57,910 bases of DNA, taken from assembly GCA_017507105.1 (NCBI GenBank), contig JAFWBM010000026.1:1-57910 (forward strand), written 5' to 3'. The notes beneath the pieces were generated by a model, which ran no database searches, was not told where the DNA came from, and saw only the letters and a list, made by a program, of their open reading frames with translations. Positions 51,835 to 57,910 of the stretch are shown here, one piece after another. The DNA is from Bacteroidaceae bacterium (lineage in GTDB: Bacteria; Bacteroidota; Bacteroidia; Bacteroidales; Bacteroidaceae). The translations under genes were made by a program, and so were the position numbers. Each line of letters starts with the position of its first letter. Position 1 is the first letter of the stretch.

Positions 51835-53586
51835 ATGTTTTGCCCTGAATGTGGAACTAAAATAGAAGATAACAACCGTTTTTGTCCCGAGTGTGGAACA
51901 AAGATAGAGGAGGTTAAGGTGAATGAGCAGATTGTGACTACCCAGGAAGAACTGCCTACAAATTCTAATGAAGAAGATAAAAGCGACAGTGAGGTTTTTG
52001 CAAGAGGTATTCTTTTCACTAATACAAATCTGCTTGCAAAAAGTATGGAATGCAGTACAGACGACATCACTACTCTACTCCATAAATTTATCGAGATTAA
52101 GGCTGAAGCCGGCATAAAGTACCATCTGCTTGATGCAGCAGACTATACGTATCAGAAAGAGGGATTCTTCAGCAAAGCAAGAAGAGTCTCATTGAACGAA
52201 AAAAGCGATGTATGGGACTACACCGATATCCTTTATGATTTTTACAAGAGACTATCCAAGAAGAAAGGAAACGAGCCAAACTATCTGTTTATAATAGGAG
52301 GTGACGATGTTATACCAATGCCTTGCGTAAAGCACTACATTGCAGATGACAAGCACGACGACTCCATAGACACTGATATTCTATATGCCTATCCATACGG
52401 AAAACAGATGCTGCCATTATTGGAGAATCAGGAGATTTTCAAATACGATCAGTTGTTTTTCATTGGCCGATTACCTTTTGGAACAGATGCCTCAATAAAT
52501 GACTTGAGTAGTTATCTGCAACGAGATATTAACAACACATATGGTATACCATTTAACGAAGCTTACGGACAGTGCGATCCGAACTGGAAGAACACATCGT
52601 CTAAAGTAGCAAAGGGTATATATAGGTATTTCCGCAACTTTGATGGCAGACTATCGAACGAATACTATTTCAACAGAATTATACTGTCGCCAATGGTACA
52701 TGCCGGCAATGTCGCAGAAATATTCCATAAAGACGCATCACTATTCTACTTTAACCTTCATGGTGGTAAGGCACTGCAATCCCGAGGATATGCCGGTGCC
52801 GAGCAAGGTGGTAGCCGCACATTCTCTGTAATTGTACCCGAGCACATGGCAACCTGCGAACAATCTAACATAGTTGTAAGTGAAGCCTGCTACGGAGGAC
52901 GTTTTATTGGATTCGATAAACACCACAGCATGCTCCTATCTTCGATACATACAAATAGCATGGCATTTGTAGGCTCATCACGTGTAGCATGGGGTGGATG
53001 TGACAGACCTACAACCACACCTCAGAATGCATATATTGGCAATGCCGACATAATAGCACAGAGTTTTATAGATGCTATGTTACAAGGCTACACTACAGGT
53101 CAAGCAATGTTCATTGCACGCAGCCAGGTGCTTCAACAGCATCAGGAGGGCGACCCAAGGGCAGCACTAACCGTTGTTGAATTTAACCTTTATGGTGATC
53201 CTATCATCTTCTTTGATATAGATTCCGAAGATAACAAGAGCGCAAAAGAGGTAGAACTGGTACCATACGCAGACAAAGATGCCACACTAGGATGCAAAAC
53301 AAGCGAAATACAAAGCAGCAACAGCGGTTCTATACTTGACCAGGTACGCAACGCTGTAAATGCAAACATCATGCAGATACACCAGACAATAGGAACCTAC
53401 CTATATAAGAATTATGGTTTAGAGCCACGACAACCGCAAAGCATTATCCGCATGCAATATAACAATGGCAAGGAAGAGTATAGTTTTAACTATGCTACGA
53501 GCGACAAGGATTCAGAAACACCTATGTATATGAGCGTTACAACGTCTGTAAACGGAGATATACTAAGTGTAGAATCAAGCAAGTAA
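51835..53586 (+). CDS. Zinc-ribbon C25/gingipain-like cysteine peptidase, cytoplasmic
   Basis: A 583-residue protein with no signal peptide. It opens with a zinc ribbon (C3, C6, C17 and C20; MFCPECGTKIEDNNRFCPEC), followed by an acidic linker and, from about residue 60 to 460, a caspase-like alpha/beta domain. YLFIIGGDDVIPMP and LFFIGRLPFG are core strands. Candidate catalytic residues are H309 (FNLHGG) and C352 (SEACYGG). The GSSRVAWGG segment and the closing VEFNLYGDPIIFF match clan CD family C25 (gingipain) proteins. Gingipains are secreted and have C-terminal sorting domains; this one has neither. The last ~120 residues are unassigned. It leads a cluster of zinc-ribbon proteins, 44 bases before the SPFH gene. 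Protease fold and catalytic pair are inferred from motifs; substrate unknown. Confidence 0.8.
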   Translation: MFCPECGTKIEDNNRFCPECGTKIEEVKVNEQIVTTQEELPTNSNEEDKSDSEVFARGILFTNTNLLAKSMECSTDDITTLLHKFIEIKAEAGIKYHLLDAADYTYQKEGFFSKARRVSLNEKSDVWDYTDILYDFYKRLSKKKGNEPNYLFIIGGDDVIPMPCVKHYIADDKHDDSIDTDILYAYPYGKQMLPLLENQEIFKYDQLFFIGRLPFGTDASINDLSSYLQRDINNTYGIPFNEAYGQCDPNWKNTSSKVAKGIYRYFRNFDGRLSNEYYFNRIILSPMVHAGNVAEIFHKDASLFYFNLHGGKALQSRGYAGAEQGGSRTFSVIVPEHMATCEQSNIVVSEACYGGRFIGFDKHHSMLLSSIHTNSMAFVGSSRVAWGGCDRPTTTPQNAYIGNADIIAQSFIDAMLQGYTTGQAMFIARSQVLQQHQEGDPRAALTVVEFNLYGDPIIFFDIDSEDNKSAKEVELVPYADKDATLGCKTSEIQSSNSGSILDQVRNAVNANIMQIHQTIGTYLYKNYGLEPRQPQSIIRMQYNNGKEEYSFNYATSDKDSETPMYMSVTTSVNGDILSVESSK

Positions 53587-53630
53587 AAATATAATAAGAA
53601 AGGAATATAACAACATTAAAATAGAACACC

Positions 53631-55916
53631 ATGAAATGTCCATTCTGCAACGAAGAGATTAAGCAAGGAGCCAAGTTCTGTGTACACTGTGGCAAGAAAC
53701 TTGAAGTCGCCAATACATGTCCACAATGCAACTCTCCACTGAAAGAGGGTGCCAAGTTCTGTACAAAGTGCGGCACTAAGATATCAAGCGGTAAGCTTAA
53801 TGACAAAACACCGTTACCTGCAGACATAGAGAGTGCAACAGAACGCATCTATTGGAACATACAGCCGGGACAAGTTGCACGTGTAATAAGCGAAGCCGAG
53901 TTTGAATCTTATAATAAGGTAAAAGGAGTTATTATCTCCGAAGGTACCACAGCCTACATACGTGCCAACGGACATACAATTGCAAGTATCAGCGGTGGAA
54001 CATACGACTTTATACAAAGCGCAATAGTACAACAGAACGAAAGCAGCAGCCCCTTACGAAAAGGATGGCAGTTTATAACCAACCTTTTCAAGAGCAAGAA
54101 AAAAGAGGAAGAGAAAAAGGAGGAACAAAATACTCCCGAAGCACTATTCATGCAACAGCAGAATGCCATACTGGAAAATGCAAAACGCGGTGCTGCCTTC
54201 TCGGTTGTTGTAATATTGAACAAAGCATTCCCATTACTAATCGGTGCCAAACAGAGTAGTCTTGATGCATATAAGGAGTTTAAGCCTATGCAGATAAAGA
54301 CACGTAATGCAACAATGAACATGGGTGTAAATGCTTATTTCAGCATACAGGACCACGAACGTTTCATAAGCCATTACCTTACCGACCGCCAAATTCTAAA
54401 CACTACACTTATTGTTGATGAGATATCTGACAGCATACGAGTAGCACTGCAAGATGTTTTATATAATACAGAATTTGCCGAGAACCACGTGCCAAAGGAG
54501 ATGCATCAAAGCATCAAGGAGGCGATAAATGAAATCGCTGTTGATACATTCTTTGGAATATCAATGGTACGACTTGTCGAGGTATCGGCATCAAATGATG
54601 ATATTGAGCGTTTCAACGCACTAAGCCGCGAATTGTATCTGTCAGAGCAAGAACTTGACTACTTGCGTCGTACAAATGATTTCAAGAACCGCTTGGCAGA
54701 CACACAGAACAGTCAACGCCTACACGAAGCACGCAGCGAAGCTGAATTGCGCCGCGAACTTGATAACATCAACCGTGACAATATCCTGCACGAGGACGAA
54801 CTGAAGAAGTTTGAATACCTGCTGGCCAATGAACGTATAATACGTGAAGCACGAAGTGACGACGAACGCAATGCGGCATTAGATGAAATTGCCAGAACAG
54901 GACTTATACGTCAAGAGGAGATGAACGCTCTACGCGACAATCTCAAGACCGAAGAGTACAAGCGAGGTACAGCATTGGCTATGATGCAGTTGCGTGACAG
55001 TATTGAGTTTGAACGCATACGTCTTGAGGGTGAAGCAGACAAAGCCGTTACTATTGCCAAAAAACAGATTGAGCTGAATATGATAAACGACGAATATAAT
55101 GATAGCCGTTATTATAAAGAGCTCGAGAAAGAGAGTGCAGCAGCAAACGCTACTCTCGACATTGAACAGCGCAAACGCGACATGGATTTCAATGACGAGA
55201 AACGCCGCAGTGAGCTTGAGCGTGAAGAAAACGATGCACAGTTCAAACAATTCATGGAAATGCAACGTGCCCAGGAAGAAGCTAGACAGAATGAGCGCCG
55301 TCATGAGGCTGAATTGGAGCAGGCACGCATGAGAAACGCACAAGAGACCGAACGTTTGAAATGGGAAAATGCACAAAATCTTACAGAAGAGCAAGTATGG
55401 GCTCTTACCGGAGGTGAAAATGCACGTGCCTATGCCGAAAGTAAATATAATATGGAGGCTGAACGCAGAGCTATGGAAGAGGCCAACAGACGCGTCGATG
55501 CAGAACGCGCAGCTCGTGACGCCGATAACAAGGAGACTAAAGAGATGATGCTCAGAATGATGGAGATGGCAATCACCGGCAAGAACGAGACACAACGTGT
55601 ACAAGAGGAGGCACGAAGAGCCAATGAACAATTGGCCGATAAAGAACGTCAAATACGTGAAAGAGACGAACGCATACGTCGCCAAGAGGGACGCATGGAC
55701 ACTGCATATGACAGAGCTCTAGACTACACGACACGTAACAATGTTGCACAACAGCATGCTCCCGCACAACAGCAGCACATACAGCAGCCCGTGCAGCAAC
55801 CCATACAGCAAGCTGTAGCAGAGAAGACTGTAGTGACATCTAATATCTGTCCCGAATGTGGTGCCGAGGTTGAGGCTGGCAGTCGTTTCTGCGACCAGTG
55901 CGGAGCAAACTTGTAA
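53631..55916 (+). CDS. SPFH/band-7 protein with N- and C-terminal zinc ribbons and long coiled coil
   Basis: A 761-residue protein. Two N-terminal zinc ribbons (C3, C6, C17, C20 and C30, C33, C44, C47) are followed by an SPFH-type domain (~80-330; IYWNIQPGQVARVISEAEFE, KTRNATMNMGVNAYFSIQDH). It is of the kind in which B. subtilis YdjI and so-called virion-core-like proteins belong. Next comes a charged coiled coil (~330-680; many EARREAE-like heptads), a Gln-rich stretch (~700-730) and a final ribbon starting at C740 (CPECGAEVEAGSRFCDQCG). SPFH proteins form ring-like scaffolds on membranes. In B. subtilis ydjFGHI the relative works with zinc-ribbon membrane proteins and PspA. No transmembrane helix is seen; recruitment could be by the membrane protein encoded at 56343. 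Confidence 0.85.
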   Translation: MKCPFCNEEIKQGAKFCVHCGKKLEVANTCPQCNSPLKEGAKFCTKCGTKISSGKLNDKTPLPADIESATERIYWNIQPGQVARVISEAEFESYNKVKGVIISEGTTAYIRANGHTIASISGGTYDFIQSAIVQQNESSSPLRKGWQFITNLFKSKKKEEEKKEEQNTPEALFMQQQNAILENAKRGAAFSVVVILNKAFPLLIGAKQSSLDAYKEFKPMQIKTRNATMNMGVNAYFSIQDHERFISHYLTDRQILNTTLIVDEISDSIRVALQDVLYNTEFAENHVPKEMHQSIKEAINEIAVDTFFGISMVRLVEVSASNDDIERFNALSRELYLSEQELDYLRRTNDFKNRLADTQNSQRLHEARSEAELRRELDNINRDNILHEDELKKFEYLLANERIIREARSDDERNAALDEIARTGLIRQEEMNALRDNLKTEEYKRGTALAMMQLRDSIEFERIRLEGEADKAVTIAKKQIELNMINDEYNDSRYYKELEKESAAANATLDIEQRKRDMDFNDEKRRSELEREENDAQFKQFMEMQRAQEEARQNERRHEAELEQARMRNAQETERLKWENAQNLTEEQVWALTGGENARAYAESKYNMEAERRAMEEANRRVDAERAARDADNKETKEMMLRMMEMAITGKNETQRVQEEARRANEQLADKERQIRERDERIRRQEGRMDTAYDRALDYTTRNNVAQQHAPAQQQHIQQPVQQPIQQAVAEKTVVTSNICPECGAEVEAGSRFCDQCGANL

Positions 55917-55938
55917 AACAATTTTCAGGCAAAGACAG

Positions 55939-56340
55939 ATGGAAAGGATAGAAGGCATAATAAAAATAGAAGAGCGTACAAACGGTTCCAAATCCCAAGG
56001 TGCCGTTGCTATTATAACTACAGGAGATAGTAAAGAGTATATTCTGTACCGTAGCGAGATGTTGCCCGAGAACGACCCGTTCTTTACACAATTCAATAAT
56101 CAAAATGTGGTTATAAACGGTGAAACAGAGACTAGCGGATACATCTGTGTAGCATCTGTAGAGAGTGAGAATGGAGTTATAATGACACCCGAGTTCCCTG
56201 AATACCCTATTGCTTCTGCCCCACTGTTCATTGGAGACTTACCCATAAAGATGAGCGAAGAGTCAAAACCTCTTAAAGGTAAACGTCTGCCAAGAAAACT
56301 TAAAAAGCTATTGAAAAAGAAACTAATAAATAATAAATAA
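55939..56340 (+). CDS. Small protein of the zinc-ribbon cluster, beta-rich with basic tail
   Basis: A 133-residue protein starting at the ATG at 55939, 22 bases after the SPFH stop. An earlier in-frame start at 55858 is rejected because it would read the ribbon codons of the SPFH gene in another frame. The first ~90 residues have alternating strand-like segments (MERIEGIIKIEERTNGSKSQ, AVAIITTGDSKEYILY, NVVINGETETSGYICVASVE), suggesting a small barrel. The last ~25 residues are strongly basic (RLPRKLKKLLKKKL), able to bind acidic membrane lipids or nucleic acid. It ends two bases before the next gene. No family recognised; the only lead is its constant place within the cluster. Confidence 0.7.
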   Translation: MERIEGIIKIEERTNGSKSQGAVAIITTGDSKEYILYRSEMLPENDPFFTQFNNQNVVINGETETSGYICVASVESENGVIMTPEFPEYPIASAPLFIGDLPIKMSEESKPLKGKRLPRKLKKLLKKKLINNK

Positions 56341-56342
56341 AG

Positions 56343-57707
56343 ATGAGCGAAAAACTATTCTGTCCCGAGTGTAATGCTCCATTAAATGGAGATGAGCAGT
56401 TCTGCGACAATTGCGGAGCAAAGCTGAACTCAATAAAGAAAGAAGATAAAAAAGCCCCTGTAGAGCCAAGCAGTGGAACTATTGCCAGAAATAAAAAAGA
56501 TGATGGCAATGATATTTCACGCAACAATGTGATGGGTAACATAAACAAGAGCACCACCACAAACACAAGCAATAGTCTGACCAACAACAAAGTTGACAAC
56601 TCTACAAGTAACGTAAGCAACAACATGTCGAGTATTGACAACTCTACAAGTACTGTACATAACAACACTACAATTGTTATGGGTGGTAAAACTGAATCGG
56701 AGTTCTGTCAAGTATGCGGTAATCCAATAGAGGAGAAACATGCAAGATGTCCTAAATGTGGAAAGAGCATTTGTTTCGATTGTAAGGTAAAAGGTAAGAA
56801 CCGTTGTATTGAGTGCGAGAAAAAAGCTGTAAACGAATACCGTATGGCATTTCAGGAACTTTTGTTTACCACACAGGGCAATATTGGAATAGCCGGACGT
56901 CAGATGATGAATAGAAAAGCACAAGAGCTAGATGTGGAGGATAAGAAAAAAGCCATAGAGGATGAACTTAATGAGGTCTACAAAGAGCAGACAAAGGCTC
57001 AACAGCCTACAATAGTCCCGACAGCCCCGACTAAACCTGTCCCTCCCCAGGAACCACAAGTTAGGCAACAGCAAACTACTGCTACTGCACCAGAAACAAG
57101 AGACGAAGAAAAAGGTGTTGGAGCAATAGATGGACGCAAGCCCCTTAAAGCACCAATAACAGAGAGTAGCAAGAATTCGGGTAAAGGCAGTGGTTCTAAA
57201 GTGTGGTTATTTACAGCAACAGCTGTAGCCGTAATTTTGCTTGTATATGTGCTCATGGGAGGAAAAGAGACTGACAACAAAGAGGTTACCCCTAAAACAA
57301 AAACCGAACAGGAAACACCCAAAGCACAACCTGTTGTTAAAGAGAACAAAGAGCAGAACAAAGAGCAGAAAAACGATAAGAAAGAGGATACAGTGAAAGC
57401 GACTGCAGACACACAAAAGCAGGAGCCTAAGATTGCAGAGAAACAAGAGGTAAAACCTATTGAGAAACCAGTAGAGCCACAAAAAGTAGATGCAGACTAC
57501 GATGCCGGAATGAAAGCATACGAAGCAAAAGATGGTTTAAAAGCTATAAAACACTTCAAATCTTCGGGTAGCGCTGAATCGCTATACATGTTAGGTATTA
57601 TTTATGAGAAAGGTTGTGGAAGAGTTCCCAAGAATCCTTTGATGGCACGTCAGAACTTCAAAAAGGCAGCCGAGATGGGCCACGAAGATGCAAAAGCAAA
57701 ACTTTAA
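56343..57707 (+). CDS. Zinc-ribbon membrane protein with Sel1/TPR-like repeats
   Basis: A 454-residue protein, in order: zinc ribbon (from C7, FCPECNAPLNGDEQFCDNCG), an Asn/Ser/Thr-rich linker (~55-115), an eight-Cys region (C122-~158: CQVCGNPIEEKHARCPKCGK, CFDCKVKGKNRCIEC) that would bind two zinc ions, a helical segment, a Pro/Gln stretch, one membrane helix (~285-305, VWLFTATAVAVILLVYVLMG), a Lys/Glu-rich linker and a C-terminal Sel1-type repeat (~385-454; YDAGMKAYEAKDGLKAIKHF, MLGIIYEKGCGRVPKNPLMA). I expect cytoplasmic zinc modules and a periplasmic Sel1 end. It could anchor the SPFH scaffold to the membrane. No single named family fits the whole chain. Confidence 0.78.
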   Translation: MSEKLFCPECNAPLNGDEQFCDNCGAKLNSIKKEDKKAPVEPSSGTIARNKKDDGNDISRNNVMGNINKSTTTNTSNSLTNNKVDNSTSNVSNNMSSIDNSTSTVHNNTTIVMGGKTESEFCQVCGNPIEEKHARCPKCGKSICFDCKVKGKNRCIECEKKAVNEYRMAFQELLFTTQGNIGIAGRQMMNRKAQELDVEDKKKAIEDELNEVYKEQTKAQQPTIVPTAPTKPVPPQEPQVRQQQTTATAPETRDEEKGVGAIDGRKPLKAPITESSKNSGKGSGSKVWLFTATAVAVILLVYVLMGGKETDNKEVTPKTKTEQETPKAQPVVKENKEQNKEQKNDKKEDTVKATADTQKQEPKIAEKQEVKPIEKPVEPQKVDADYDAGMKAYEAKDGLKAIKHFKSSGSAESLYMLGIIYEKGCGRVPKNPLMARQNFKKAAEMGHEDAKAKL

Positions 57708-57775
57708 GAATCACACCTGAAACAGTTTATATAATATAGAATAAATAATTGAAATAATATTTAAAACATGACATT

Positions 57776-57910
57776 ATGATTAAGAAACTATTATTTGTAC
57801 TTATTGCTGCTTGGGCAATTGGTATTAACGCACAAGAGTCTAAGAAAGATCGCCTATTCATCGATTGGTTCACAGAAACTGAGAATGTATCGGAAGATGA
57901 TAGCGACAAG
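57776..57910 (+). CDS. Secreted protein, 3' end outside window
   Basis: The ATG at 57776 opens a frame that runs to the window end (45 codons). It begins with a signal peptide (MIKKLLFVLIAAWAIGINAQ) followed by the charged ESKKDRLFIDWFTETENVSE. Only the N-terminus is present, so no family can be assigned. It lies 68 bases after the zinc-ribbon/Sel1 gene on the same strand and might belong to the same operon. Confidence 0.65.
   Translation, partial: MIKKLLFVLIAAWAIGINAQESKKDRLFIDWFTETENVSEDDSDK

Noticed and set aside
54930-55685. 251-codon reverse-strand frame opposite the SPFH coiled coil
   Set aside because: A Phe/Leu/Cys-rich product is what the complement of a Glu/Lys-rich coiled coil gives.
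55858-55938. Upstream in-frame start for the small cluster protein
   Set aside because: It would read the SPFH C-terminal zinc-ribbon codons in another frame; the ATG at 55939 is better placed.
1-57910. CRISPR arrays, tRNA or rRNA genes, insertion sequences, prophage genes
   Set aside because: No regularly spaced repeats, cloverleaf sequences, transposases, integrases or phage structural genes were seen on either strand by reading; a tRNAscan or ISfinder search was not possible.

Overview
The window is chromosomal DNA from a member of the Bacteroidales, most likely Bacteroidaceae. Three things point there. First, the gene families: Bacteroidetes-type urocanase and NusB, a PUR/DUF3276 protein, DUF5606, TonB-C-domain and BlaR1/BlaI proteins, and a FucI-FucA-FucK-FucP operon with a RhaB-like kinase. 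Second, promoters match the Bacteroidetes pattern, TTTG at -33, about 20 bases, then TAnnTTTG at -7. Third, genes start without Shine-Dalgarno sequences. No rRNA, tRNA, insertion sequence, prophage or CRISPR array was seen. Both ends cut through genes.

Layout. 1-3.6 kb: the end of a TlpA-like thioredoxin, a protein with two recently duplicated TonB C-terminal domains, and a DUF3472 protein. 3.8-10.3 kb: a complete histidine-utilisation operon (ftcD-hutU-hutH-hutI) that takes histidine through urocanate, imidazolonepropionate and formiminoglutamate. 10.4-14.2 kb: a PepSY/lipoprotein pair and an orphan KAP-type membrane NTPase. 14.4-15.5 kb: a PerR-like regulator with a one-base frameshift, followed by a reverse rubrerythrin. 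15.7-20.4 kb: nadE and clpB. 20.4-24.6 kb: a reverse-strand housekeeping operon (nusB-yajC-ybbR-coaE-DUF5606-DUF4923). 24.9-28.6 kb: a twin-ATPase ABC protein, a PUR protein and rplY-pth-hslR.

28.7-30.5 kb: a BlaI/BlaR1 pair with two AACTA-N7-TAGTT dyads in its promoter. 30.7-36.4 kb: a signalling operon made of a 1,415-residue double sensor kinase, a response regulator and a membrane protein. In the kinase the ATPase and the phospho-acceptor histidine seem to lie in different halves. 37-42.5 kb: nadC, rlmH, a beta-helix lipoprotein, pepD, a small membrane protein and a Skp-like chaperone. 42.6-44.8 kb: a LuxR-type regulator divergent from a DUF1349 protein, then trmO. 45-50.2 kb: the fucose operon, which imports L-fucose and converts it to dihydroxyacetone phosphate and lactaldehyde.

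50.3-57.9 kb is the most unusual part. After an MltC-like lytic transglycosylase come four tightly packed genes, three of which carry treble-Cys-pair zinc ribbons: a leaderless gingipain/caspase-like (C25-type) peptidase, an SPFH coiled-coil protein with ribbons at both ends, a small basic-tailed protein, and a membrane protein with ribbons and Sel1 repeats. A secreted protein gene follows and is cut by the window end. I infer a cytoplasmic, membrane-attached protease-scaffold system of unknown purpose and regard it as the best candidate for an undescribed system here.
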